Both the position numbers and the translations under genes were made by a program. This document shows positions 26,168 to 35,007 of a stretch of 36,267 bases of DNA, piece after piece. The stretch is from Hyphomonadaceae bacterium UBA5336 (GTDB lineage: Bacteria > Pseudomonadota > Alphaproteobacteria > Caulobacterales > Hyphomonadaceae): assembly GCA_002408125.1 (NCBI GenBank), contig DHQO01000020.1, positions 1 to 36,267 on the forward strand, given 5' to 3'. Each line of letters opens with the position of its first letter. Position 1 is the first letter of the stretch. The notes beneath the pieces are model-generated. The model saw only the letters and a program-made list of their open reading frames with translations. It had not been told where the DNA came from and did no database searches.

Positions 26168-26983
26168 TTAGGCATAGGCCAGTTCCAGGGACATGCCGTC
26201 ATAGGCGGGCTCGACACTGTCGGGCAGCTCGGCCATCAAGGCCCGATAATCCATATCGATATGCAGGTTCGTGATCACGGTGCGGCGCGCCCCGATCTGC
26301 TCGGCCCACTCCAGCGACTGGCCGAGATGGGAGTGACTCCCATGCGGCGTGCGGCGCAGCGCATCGACGATGAAGGTGTCCACGCCTTTCAGCGCATCGA
26401 GGCTCTCCTCCGGCAGGCTGCTGACATCGTTGCAATATGCCAGGTCGCCTATCCGAAACCCCAGCGAAACGATGCGTCCATGCTGCTGGCGCAATGGCAG
26501 CAGCTCGATTTCTCCGGATGGCCCCGTCACGGAAAAAGCCTTGCCGGGATAGATCAGCGGCTGAGCCTCCAGGATCGGCGGATAGCCGCCATTGCCCTCG
26601 AAGCAATAGTCGAACTTGTGGACCAGCGTTTCGGCCGTCTCGCGGTCGAGATAGGCCGGCAGGCGCTTGCCCATGAAATAGGCGACAGGGCGCAGGTCGT
26701 CGATGCCGTGGGTCTGGTCGGCATGGTCATGGGTGTAGACCACCGCGTCGATTTCAATGACGCCGGCATCCAGCAGCTGTTCGCGCAGATCTGGTGAGGT
26801 GTCGATCAGCACACGTGTCGGGCGAGTCGCCGCATCCTGTTCCATCCTCTCCACCAGGATCGAACAACGCCGGCGCCGGTTGCGCGGCTCGCTGGGATCG
26901 CACACGCCCCAATCATCGCCAACGCGCGGAACGCCGCCCGACGAGCCCGTGCCGAGCATGGTCACGCGCAATGTGCCGGTCAT
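26168..26983 (-). CDS. MBL-fold metallohydrolase, PhnP-like
   Basis: A 271-residue metallo-beta-lactamase fold protein of the group often annotated as phosphoribosyl 1,2-cyclic phosphate phosphodiesterase-like. It starts MLGTGSSGGVPR, with CDPSEPRNRRRRCSILV next and the metal motif THDHADQTHGIDDLRP. The usual HxHxDH has Gln at the final position, which I believe is common in this alphaproteobacterial subgroup. Later metal ligands include GGYPPILE and SHLGQSLEWA. It is last in the operon and its ATG overlaps the tatD stop by 4 bases. No phn genes are nearby, so phosphonate metabolism is not supported. Confidence 0.88.
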   Translation of the reverse strand: MTGTLRVTMLGTGSSGGVPRVGDDWGVCDPSEPRNRRRRCSILVERMEQDAATRPTRVLIDTSPDLREQLLDAGVIEIDAVVYTHDHADQTHGIDDLRPVAYFMGKRLPAYLDRETAETLVHKFDYCFEGNGGYPPILEAQPLIYPGKAFSVTGPSGEIELLPLRQQHGRIVSLGFRIGDLAYCNDVSSLPEESLDALKGVDTFIVDALRRTPHGSHSHLGQSLEWAEQIGARRTVITNLHIDMDYRALMAELPDSVEPAYDGMSLELAYA

Positions 26984-27753
26984 GCGTCCACCCGGGCAAA
27001 CAGGCGCCGGGCATTGGCCTCGGTGATCTCGGCCACGGCGGCCGGGTCCATGTCAAACAGGCGCGCGAGTGCCGCGCAGACATCGGTGAGATAGGCCGGC
27101 TCATTGCGCCGCCCGCGATGCGGGACCGGAGCGAGATACGGGCAGTCGGTTTCCAATATGATGCGCTCCATAGGCACGCGGGATATCACGTCGCGCACAT
27201 CGTGGGCATTCTTGAAGGAGAGAATGCCGGACACCGAGACATACCCGCCCAGAGACAGGCCAGCCTCGACCAGTTCGTGCCCGCCTGTGTAGCAATGCAA
27301 GAGCGGCGTGAAGAATCCCTGCGCATGGCGCTTGATGAGAGTTTCGCGTACCTGCGGATCGGCCTCACGCGTGTGGAGGATGATCGGCAGACCGGTCTCC
27401 TGCGCGGCAGTGATATGCTCGCCGAGGCTGCGCATCTGGTCGGCTTCGGGGCTGTAACCATAATGATAGTCGAGCCCGGTCTCGCCGATGCCGACCACCT
27501 TGGGCGATTTCGCCGCCTCGACCAGCTCTGCGGCGGTGAGGTCCGGAAAATCCTTGGCATGGTGCGGATGCACGCCGACCGAGCACCAGATATCGTCATG
27601 AGCCCTGGCGATCGCATGCACGGCCGGGAAATTGTCGAACCGGTCGCAGATGGCAAGGAAGCGCGTCACGCCGGCCGCACGGGCACGCGCGAGCACCTCT
27701 TCGAGGTCTTCGGCAAAGGCTTCGCCGTGCAGGTTCACATGCGTGTCGAACAT
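26980..27753 (-). CDS. tatD: TatD family metal-dependent hydrolase
   Basis: TIM-barrel amidohydrolase-like protein with DNase activity in characterised members, 257 residues from the ATG at 27751-27753. A GTG at 27760-27762 directly after the holB stop would add three residues. It has GVHPHH, GETGLDYHY, HTREAD, LHCYTGG and ETDCPYLAP. The first motif reads FDTHVNLH, where the HxH pair usually seen has Asn in place of the second His; I believe this form recurs in alphaproteobacteria. It lies between holB and the MBL hydrolase with overlapping or abutting ends. Confidence 0.93.
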   Translation of the reverse strand: MFDTHVNLHGEAFAEDLEEVLARARAAGVTRFLAICDRFDNFPAVHAIARAHDDIWCSVGVHPHHAKDFPDLTAAELVEAAKSPKVVGIGETGLDYHYGYSPEADQMRSLGEHITAAQETGLPIILHTREADPQVRETLIKRHAQGFFTPLLHCYTGGHELVEAGLSLGGYVSVSGILSFKNAHDVRDVISRVPMERIILETDCPYLAPVPHRGRRNEPAYLTDVCAALARLFDMDPAAVAEITEANARRLFARVDA

Positions 27754-27762
27754 CGCCTGCAC

Positions 27763-28710
27763 TTAGGCGTTCTGGACGGCCTGTTGAAGCCCCGCCAGCA
27801 GGCACGCGACGGTCTGTCCCCTGTCCATGGCGTCGCGTCGGGCCTGGTCGAGATGGCGCGAGGTCCACAGCCACGCCTCGGCCATGCGGGCATCCTCGCG
27901 CGCCAGGCCGGCGAGATCGGCCAGCAAGGCCGTGGTGAAGGCGTGAAACGCGCCATCGGTCGCGTTCGCTGGCAGATAGGCCGGCGCCAGCGCGCTGCCA
28001 TCGCCGCGCGAAAGTCCGCGTGTGACCTGGCGTGCGGCTCGTATGGCTGCGACGGCAGTTGGCTCGTTCAGCTGTACGGCCTCTCCAGGACGCCCGGACG
28101 CCAGCGCCTGCAAATCCTGATCAATTTCAACTTTCTGGTCGGCCAGCACCGCAGCCATGTCGCCATCCGACAGATGCGTCAGGCGCAAACGCCGGCAACG
28201 CGAGCGAATGGTCGGCAGAAGCGCGCGCTCGCCATGATACAGGAGGATCAGGACGCAGTTGGGCGGGGGTTCCTCGACAGATTTCAGGAGCGCATTGGCG
28301 CCGCTGGCATTGAGTTCATCGAGCGCGTCCACGACGCAAACACGCCGCCCGCCTAGCGCCGGGCGCAGCGTCAGGAAGTTCACCAGTTCCTCGCGCACCT
28401 GGTCGACAGGGATATAAAGCGGCAGCTTGCCCTTGTCGTTCGGCTCGCGCGCCAGCCAGCGAAAATCAGGGTGCGCGCCGGCGAGCAGTTTAGTGACCAC
28501 CGGGTCAGTTACACTGGCATCGAGCCCGTTCTCCGAGAGCGGTTTCGCGCCGAGCAGATAGGCCGCCATCCGCTTGGCCAACCTTGCCTTGCCGATGCCC
28601 GACGGGCCTTCCAGAAGCCAGGCATGGTGCAGCTTCCCGCTTTCTGCAGCCGAACGCAGCGCGGCTTCAGCCTCGCCATGACCCCAGAGCGGCCAGGCGA
28701 CCTCAGACAT
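27763..28710 (-). CDS. holB: DNA polymerase III subunit delta prime
   Basis: Clamp-loader subunit of the replicative polymerase. The 315-residue protein starts MSEVAWPLWGH and has a P-loop-like EGPSGIGKARLAKR, a VVDALDELNASGANALLKSVEEPPP block and TIRSRCRRLRL, the SRC motif of clamp loaders. I chose the ATG at 28708-28710, which overlaps the tmk stop by 8 bases; a longer frame to 28788 would run inside tmk. The stop is followed at once by tatD. The usual zinc-binding cysteines are not evident, as is common for this subunit in alphaproteobacteria. Confidence 0.92.
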   Translation of the reverse strand: MSEVAWPLWGHGEAEAALRSAAESGKLHHAWLLEGPSGIGKARLAKRMAAYLLGAKPLSENGLDASVTDPVVTKLLAGAHPDFRWLAREPNDKGKLPLYIPVDQVREELVNFLTLRPALGGRRVCVVDALDELNASGANALLKSVEEPPPNCVLILLYHGERALLPTIRSRCRRLRLTHLSDGDMAAVLADQKVEIDQDLQALASGRPGEAVQLNEPTAVAAIRAARQVTRGLSRGDGSALAPAYLPANATDGAFHAFTTALLADLAGLAREDARMAEAWLWTSRHLDQARRDAMDRGQTVACLLAGLQQAVQNA

Positions 28711-29335
28711 GACCGCCCCGCGCGGCCTGGAATGCTTCCAGCGCGGCAATGGCGGCACTGGCGAGTTCGTCTTCCGGCAGCAAGGCATTCAACACGCGGC
28801 AGCGCGCCGGGTTGCGGTCTGCAATGCCGAGAAACTCAGCCCGGATGGTCTGGTGGAATTCAAGCTCGCGTGCTTCGAACGTGTCGGTCGGGACACCGCG
28901 CGCCTGACGGCGCGCGAGCAGGTCTTCAGGCGGCGCATCCAGGATCAGCGTCAGGTCCGGCTGGCTGGCTTCCACCACCATGGCTTCCAGCTCGTCCAGC
29001 ACCACAATATCCACCCCACCCATCGCCGCCTGATAGACGCGCGTGGAATCGGAAAAGCGGTCACAGATTACCCACATCCCGCCGGCAAGCGCCGGGCGGA
29101 TGGTCTTTTCCAGATGATCGCGGCGCGCAGCATTCATGATCAGCGCTGTGGTAAGCGAGGAAATCCCGCCGGCCAGCGCGATGGAGCGCAGGGTTTCTGC
29201 CATCGGTGTGCCGCCGGGCTCACGAGTACAGATATGGGCCACGCCGCGCTGATCCAGATAGGCCGACAAGTGACCGGCCAGCGTGGATTTCCCGGCGCCT
29301 TCCCCGCCCTCGAGCGTAATGAAAAGACCGCTCAG
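28703..29335 (-). CDS. tmk: Thymidylate kinase with predicted CTG start
   Basis: Phosphorylates dTMP to dTDP. The protein has TREPGGTP, CDRFSDSTRVYQ and a late RRQARGVP lid. The P-loop GGEGAGKST lies upstream of the first ATG, GTG or TTG-type codon in frame (the TTG at 29267-29269), so that start would give a dead enzyme. Reading further up, the frame holds LSGLFITLEGGEGAGKST beginning at CTG 29335-29333. That CTG overlaps the carboxypeptidase stop as CTGA and has GGGGGA 5 bases before it. The resulting 210 residues is the normal Tmk length. CTG is a rare start in bacteria; a sequencing error is the other explanation. Confidence 0.88.
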   Translation of the reverse strand: MSGLFITLEGGEGAGKSTLAGHLSAYLDQRGVAHICTREPGGTPMAETLRSIALAGGISSLTTALIMNAARRDHLEKTIRPALAGGMWVICDRFSDSTRVYQAAMGGVDIVVLDELEAMVVEASQPDLTLILDAPPEDLLARRQARGVPTDTFEARELEFHQTIRAEFLGIADRNPARCRVLNALLPEDELASAAIAALEAFQAARGGHV

Positions 29336-30483
29336 GACGATCCCCCACCAGTGATCATGCGGTTGAGGCCGTCCAGGACGCGGCCGAAAAACCCGGTGCG
29401 GGCAATGCTCTCTCGCGCGACGATGGGCGCGGACACCTCATCCTTGTCCGGAATGGTGATGACGAGCCGGGCGATGGTGTCCCCTGCGCTGATCGGAGCT
29501 TCCAGCGGGCCGTCATAGACGACTTCGACCTTGGCCTCGACCAGGGCGCGTTTCATGCCGCTGACTGTAATCGGTTCGGCGAGCTCGGCGTCGACAAACT
29601 CGCTCTCGCCCATCCAGACCGGGATTGGCGGGATGACCAGATTGTCCGCGCTGAGCGTACGGGTCTCGAAGGCGCTGAAAGCCAGACGCATGAGGCGCTC
29701 GGCCTCCTGGGCGCGCGCATTTTCGCTCGGCATGCCGTTGATCACGATGATGCGCCGGTCCTCGCCGCGCTGGGCGGAAGCCGTCAGGCCATAGCCGGAG
29801 ATCTCCAGGTGACCGGTTTTCAGGCCGTCGACACCGTCCATGCGCCCAAGCAGGGGATTTCGGTTCGGCTGGCTGATACCGCGCCACTCATAGGAGCCCT
29901 GGGCATAGATCTCGTAGAACTCCGGAAAATCGCGAATGGTCAGGCGCGCGAGCCGGGCGAGGTCTTCAGCCGAAATACGGTGGCCCTCATCATCAAGGCC
30001 GGTGGCATTCATGAAGCTCGCCGTGGTCAGGCCCATGCGCTGAGCAGTGGCAGTCATTTCGCGGGCGAAGGCTTCCTCTGTGCCGGAAATGCCTTCGGCC
30101 AGCACGATGCAGGCATCATTGCCCGACAGGATGATCACGCCGTGCAGCAGCTCTTCCACGGTTGGCTGGTCGCCCACGGCGAGCCCCATCGTGGAGCCGC
30201 CCGAGGCCCAGCCGCCCTTGCGCCAGGCGTTTTCGGAGACGGTGAACCGGTCGGTCGGGGAAAGCTCGCCGGTGCGGATCCTGTCAAACACAAGATGCGC
30301 GGTCATCATCTTGGTCATGGAGGCGGGAATCATCGGTTCCTCGCCATTCTTTTCCCACAGGACATCGCCGGTGGCATAGTCCATGATGACCGCATGCGAG
30401 GCTTCACTCTCGATGGTCTGCGCGGTAGCAGGACTGCTCAGAAGGGCAATGACAGCGAAAAAGGCGAGGAAAAAGCGGATCAT
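29332..30483 (-). CDS. D-alanyl-D-alanine carboxypeptidase (PBP5/6 type)
   Basis: Low-molecular-weight penicillin-binding protein that trims the last D-Ala from peptidoglycan stem peptides in the periplasm. It has a signal peptide ending near ATAQT, then SxxK as SMTK (S55, K58), SGN (120-122) and KTG (222-224), followed by the C-terminal PBP5-type beta domain. 383 residues is normal. There is no clear C-terminal amphipathic anchor beyond the weak end NRMITGGGSS. It is second in the minus-strand operon after rlpA, 112 bases downstream, and overlaps the tmk start. Members are called dacA, dacC or dacF; I leave the symbol empty. Confidence 0.94.
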   Translation of the reverse strand: MIRFFLAFFAVIALLSSPATAQTIESEASHAVIMDYATGDVLWEKNGEEPMIPASMTKMMTAHLVFDRIRTGELSPTDRFTVSENAWRKGGWASGGSTMGLAVGDQPTVEELLHGVIILSGNDACIVLAEGISGTEEAFAREMTATAQRMGLTTASFMNATGLDDEGHRISAEDLARLARLTIRDFPEFYEIYAQGSYEWRGISQPNRNPLLGRMDGVDGLKTGHLEISGYGLTASAQRGEDRRIIVINGMPSENARAQEAERLMRLAFSAFETRTLSADNLVIPPIPVWMGESEFVDAELAEPITVSGMKRALVEAKVEVVYDGPLEAPISAGDTIARLVITIPDKDEVSAPIVARESIARTGFFGRVLDGLNRMITGGGSS

Positions 30484-30567
30484 GGCAACGCTCCCGAACT
30501 GGTTCAGGCCAGATCGAGACGTGAAATCTCAACTTGGCCGAGCCGGGGCAGGAAAGCGTTGGTTCTG

Positions 30568-30585
30568 TGGCGGCGTCAACCGCCA
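30568..30585 (-). other. Inverted repeat in the rlpA-carboxypeptidase gap
   Basis: TGGCGG and CCGCCA form a 6-bp stem with a 6-base loop, 11 bases past the rlpA stop in the 112-base gap. No T-run follows in the minus direction, so it may be a weak attenuator, an RNA-processing end or chance. The loop reads TTGACG on the minus strand, which could be a -35 element for the carboxypeptidase gene. Confidence 0.3.
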
Positions 30586-30595
30586 AGCTGATTGA

Positions 30596-31819
30596 TTAGC
30601 GTCCGGAGACCACGACGCCATTGGCAACGCCGCGCCGTGCCATGTCGCTGCGCACGCGATCGGCCTGGGCTTCGGAGGTGTAGGGACCGACCCAGACGCG
30701 GAAATAGTCGGCATTGTTCACCCGCGCCGGAATGACCTTCACATTCAGGCCGGCATCCATGGAGCGGCTCATACGCTCAGCATTGCCGATCTGCGAGAAG
30801 GCGCCAACCTGGACATAATAGCCACCCGTGTTTGCGGCAGCAGGGCGCGGAGTCGGCTGCAGGACCGGCGGCTGGGTGCTGACGGTGGGCTGCGGCGCGG
30901 GAGCAACCGTGTCTGACAGCTGGCCGAGTTCGAACTCCGCGACCGGGCGCGAGGGGGTCTCGGCCGTGCCGGCCACCCAGCGAAGCTCCTGGGGGGTGGA
31001 GTCCACAGAGGCCGGACCGAGATAACGCACACGCACCTGCGTGCGGCTGGTATCGGTGAGGGCCAGCGCTTGGGCCGCCTGGGCCGACAGGTCGATCATG
31101 CGGCCTTCCTGGAAGGGTCCGCGATCATTGACGCGCACGACGACTTCCTTGCCGGTGTCGAGGTTGATGACCTGAACGAGGCTCGGCAGCGGCAGGCTGG
31201 GATGGGCCGCCGTCAGCTTGGTCTCGTCATAGATCTCGCCATTGGCTGTGGGTTGGCCCTGGAAGCCTTCGCCATAGACCGATGCAAGCCCGGTTTCGTC
31301 ATACGAGGCCACCTGGGCGGGCTGATGCACCGTGCCCGGCAGCGAATAGGTATCGGCTGCGGGACGATCGGCCCCTGCCCCCGCCGCTGTCGCGGGTTGA
31401 CGCTGGGCCTCGATGGCCGCGGCCGTGGCGCGCGGATCGAAGCCGCCGGTCGCCGCCGGCGTGCGCGTGGACTGGCTCGGCGCCGGTTGTGGCGTTTCCA
31501 GACGGGCATACTGGCGCGCAGGTTCGGTCTCCTGCCCGCCGGTCGACACCGGGCTCGGCTGGCCGGGATGGCGGAACTCGATGCGCGGACGATCCGTGCT
31601 CATCGGCACGGAAGCGGTGGGCGCGGAAATAGTAGGCGTGGACGGAGCCACCTGCCCTGCCCTCTGCTGCACCGGTGCGCTCGTCTGGGGCGCATCGGGG
31701 GTCTTGTAGATGATGGGTGCCGGAGTGCGGGAGGACTGGGCGATGGCAACAGGCGCGCTGACCGACAACACGCAGGCGGCCGCGAAAGCCAGTCTAGATG
31801 CAGAATCCCATGCACTCAT
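30596..31819 (-). CDS. rlpA: RlpA family septal lytic transglycosylase with SPOR domain
   Basis: Envelope protein expected to cleave denuded peptidoglycan glycans at the division septum. The 407-residue product has a signal peptide ending near AIAQ and a long Pro/Thr/Gln-rich linker (about 30-165). A double-psi beta-barrel follows at about 176-255 with GLASVYGEGFQGQPTANGE, the AAHPSLP histidine and the catalytic-type NDRGPF aspartate. A SPOR domain closes the protein at about 328-407 (YYVQVGAFSQ to RVWVGPY). I chose the ATG at 31817-31819 because AGGGTG lies 6 bases upstream; an ATG at 31834 and a TTG at 31864 are in frame. It appears exported rather than lipidated. Confidence 0.92.
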   Translation of the reverse strand: MSAWDSASRLAFAAACVLSVSAPVAIAQSSRTPAPIIYKTPDAPQTSAPVQQRAGQVAPSTPTISAPTASVPMSTDRPRIEFRHPGQPSPVSTGGQETEPARQYARLETPQPAPSQSTRTPAATGGFDPRATAAAIEAQRQPATAAGAGADRPAADTYSLPGTVHQPAQVASYDETGLASVYGEGFQGQPTANGEIYDETKLTAAHPSLPLPSLVQVINLDTGKEVVVRVNDRGPFQEGRMIDLSAQAAQALALTDTSRTQVRVRYLGPASVDSTPQELRWVAGTAETPSRPVAEFELGQLSDTVAPAPQPTVSTQPPVLQPTPRPAAANTGGYYVQVGAFSQIGNAERMSRSMDAGLNVKVIPARVNNADYFRVWVGPYTSEAQADRVRSDMARRGVANGVVVSGR

Positions 31820-31885
31820 TTGTGTCACCCTCATTCTGAAGTGGGGCGGCTCATTCTTCGCCAACCCGGATATCGCGGCCCTTTT

Positions 31886-31898
31886 CCTGAGCCTCAGG
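31886..31898. promoter_or_regulatory. Palindrome upstream of rlpA
   Basis: CCTGAG C CTCAGG is a perfect 6+1+6 palindrome 67 bases before the chosen rlpA start. A TTAACCAT stretch at 31974-31981 in the same upstream region resembles a CtrA half-site. Neither assignment is tested. Confidence 0.3.
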
Positions 31899-31973
31899 GA
31901 CGGTGTTTACCAAAACAAACTGCATTCTACGTGAACACGGCCTGAAGGGTTTTCCGGCGGGAGAAACCCTGTC

Positions 31974-33763
<1,790 letters not shown>

Positions 33764-33767
<4 letters not shown>

Positions 33768-34156
33768 GATGCGCCTCCCGCTGCCTTTCGCCATTCCTCG
33801 CCGGTCAACGTCAGATCAAGCGAAACACGGTCGTAGAGGACTCGCGGACGCCGCCGGCGCCCTTCCGGTTCCATCTCGACCAAACCGTATTCGGCCATCT
33901 TCTTCAGCGTTCGCGACAAGTTCGATTTGGCGCGCCCAGTCATCTCCGCCAACTCGTCAAGCGAAGCCGGTGCGCGTTCGGCGATGGTCCGCAACAGTTC
34001 GCGATTACCGGCTGACAGCACCTGGGCAAAGGACTCGGTCGATGTGAACCATACCTTCGGATCGTCCGGCCCCGGCTTTTGCTCGCCGCGGGCGATCCGC
34101 ATGGTGCGGGCCTTCATCTCCTCATAATCGGCGATGCCGATCTTCAACGTCGTCAT
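33764..34156 (-). CDS. HTH regulator, likely antitoxin of a TumE-type pair
   Basis: A 130-residue DNA-binding protein. The winged helix-turn-helix is at about 58-95: ELLRTIAERAPASLDELAEMTGRAKSNLSRTLKKMAEYGLV. The front part (KIGIADYEEMKARTMRIARGE) matches the HVO_A0114-like antitoxin/regulator family known beside DUF6516 toxins. It starts inside the toxin stop (ATGA at 34153-34156) and its stop overlaps the integrase start. Such partners usually repress their own operon, so it may also control the integrase. The family match is from memory and was not searched. Confidence 0.8.
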
Positions 34157-34512
34157 TGCAGTACGCCTCGCTCCTTTAACACTGCATCCACCGTCTCCCA
34201 GAAATCGACGATCAGGCTCGCGGCATCCTGATAGTCATAGGGACGCACGGTCCGGAGCCGGTGGCGGTGATCCTGCGGTTCTCCGCGTTTGCGGCGGCCG
34301 ACAGGATGAGCATTGTCGAAGCCGACAAGCCGCTCGCCGTCAGGTCCGTGCAGCGTCAGCGAATAGTCGAGCCCATGGGGCTTCTCCGGGCTAACGGGCA
34401 CGCGCGTAACGACGAACTTCACCCAATGCCTGCCCGCAGGGTCGATGACGAGCACCTGGCCATCGAGATCGAGCAAGGCGTCAAGGCTCGGATCGTATGT
34501 CTCCTCTGTCAT
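34153..34512 (-). CDS. DUF6516 (TumE-like) toxin candidate
   Basis: A 119-residue protein with the DUF6516 look: LDGQVLVIDPAGRHWVKFVVTRV at the start, LDYSLTLHGPDGERLVGFDNAHP in the middle and a histidine-bearing DHRHRLRTVRPYDY block before a helical end (IVDFWETVDAVLKERG). DUF6516 proteins are described as toxins (TumE) paired with an HTH antitoxin, with the toxin gene first, as here. It overlaps the unknown ORF upstream and the HTH gene downstream by 4 bases each. Toxic activity is inferred only from family and context. Confidence 0.78.
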   Translation of the reverse strand: MTEETYDPSLDALLDLDGQVLVIDPAGRHWVKFVVTRVPVSPEKPHGLDYSLTLHGPDGERLVGFDNAHPVGRRKRGEPQDHRHRLRTVRPYDYQDAASLIVDFWETVDAVLKERGVLQ

Positions 34513-34787
34513 ATTAGGTTATCTTTAGATGATAACTTTGTCAAGGAGCCAACCGAACCCAAGGGGCCGAACAAATCGTCGAACAGATCACCGAACCAGG
34601 CCTCAAACACATCCACTTCGGACGAAGTGACCGGCACGCGCTTCAGCCACTCATCGGTGACGCGCCAGTCGGTCAACTCTGGTTCGGGACGTCCACGCGG
34701 CTTCGGTTCCGGAATCTGCGCGTAGTCGTAAAGATCAATTTTTGCCGCGCGCGAACGCTGCCGGCGTTTGGGTACGGAATTGGACAT
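34509..34787 (-). CDS. Unknown protein at head of integrase operon
   Basis: I do not recognise this 92-residue protein. It begins SNSVPKRRQRSRAAK, which is strongly basic, continues IPEPKPRGRPEPELTDWRV, and ends in an acidic aromatic stretch EVDVFEAWFGDLFDDLFGPLG. The basic front with an acidic hydrophobic rear could bind nucleic acid plus a partner. The ATG at 34785-34787 was chosen; a frame up to 34832 adds 15 residues. Its stop overlaps the toxin start as ATGA. The last ~12 codons are AT-rich and double as the operator-like region of the toxin gene, so the extreme C-terminus may not be constrained as protein. Confidence 0.65.
   Translation of the reverse strand: MSNSVPKRRQRSRAAKIDLYDYAQIPEPKPRGRPEPELTDWRVTDEWLKRVPVTSSEVDVFEAWFGDLFDDLFGPLGSVGSLTKLSSKDNLI
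34516..34544 (-). promoter_or_regulatory. Operator-like palindrome and -35 box before the toxin gene
   Basis: On the minus strand a perfect TTGACA (34544-34539) is followed by the inverted repeat GTTATC-N7-GATAAC (34536-34518), ending 5 bases before the toxin ATG. A TATCAT (34534-34529) inside the repeat matches the -10 consensus at five of six positions, but its own -35 would be poor. TTGACA with 17-base spacing gives only TAACCT and would leave almost no leader. An internal promoter autoregulated by the HTH protein is plausible, but the exact -10 is uncertain. Confidence 0.45.
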
Positions 34788-34813
34788 GAAGCGACTGTGC
34801 CGCCCCGTAGTAC

Positions 34814-34830
34814 GCGGAGAAATGCTCCGC
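34814..34830. other. Inverted repeat in the divergent intergenic region
   Basis: GCGGAG (34814-34819) and CTCCGC (34825-34830) form a 6-bp stem with a 5-base loop. It lies in the 220-base gap between the unknown ORF and DUF932, just upstream of the ORF start on the minus strand. It could be a leader hairpin or an operator. I see no clear promoter for DUF932 in 34831-34930. Confidence 0.3.
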
Positions 34831-34934
34831 ATCCGGGTGAAGCGTCAATGGCGGCGAAGACAGGTGTTCGGCGGTGCTGCGCCAAATGCCTGGCCAATCA
34901 AGACGAACATGTTCCCCGATAAAGAGTAAGAGTT

Positions 34935-34999
34935 CGGCGGCTTTCGCCGTGACGGGTTTGGAGGTCGAGAGAGAGGCTCTCGGCCGACCTGTCGCGGAG
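34935..34999 (+). ncRNA. Structured 5' leader of the DUF932 gene
   Basis: Stem A: CGGCG (34935-34939) with CGCCG (34945-34949). Stem B is larger and has three parts: CCGTGAC (34947-34953) with GTCGCGG (34991-34997), AGGTCG (34962-34967) with CGACCT (34985-34990), and GAGAG (34969-34973) with CTCTC (34977-34981) around an AGG loop. A and B share bases 34947-34949 and cannot form together. The last arm of B includes the first two bases of the GGAG ribosome site (34996-34999), 8 bases before the ATG. This layout suits cis-acting RNA control. No function or family was confirmed. Confidence 0.55.
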
Positions 35000-35007
35000 A
35001 TTGACCC

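Noticed and set aside
26794..28356. 520-codon open frame on the plus strand
   Set aside because: Antisense to the MBL, tatD and holB genes; composition of a shadow frame.
28703..29269. tmk as a truncated pseudogene starting at TTG 29269
   Set aside because: The upstream in-frame sequence encodes the complete P-loop with an ideal CTG start and ribosome site, so the gene looks whole.
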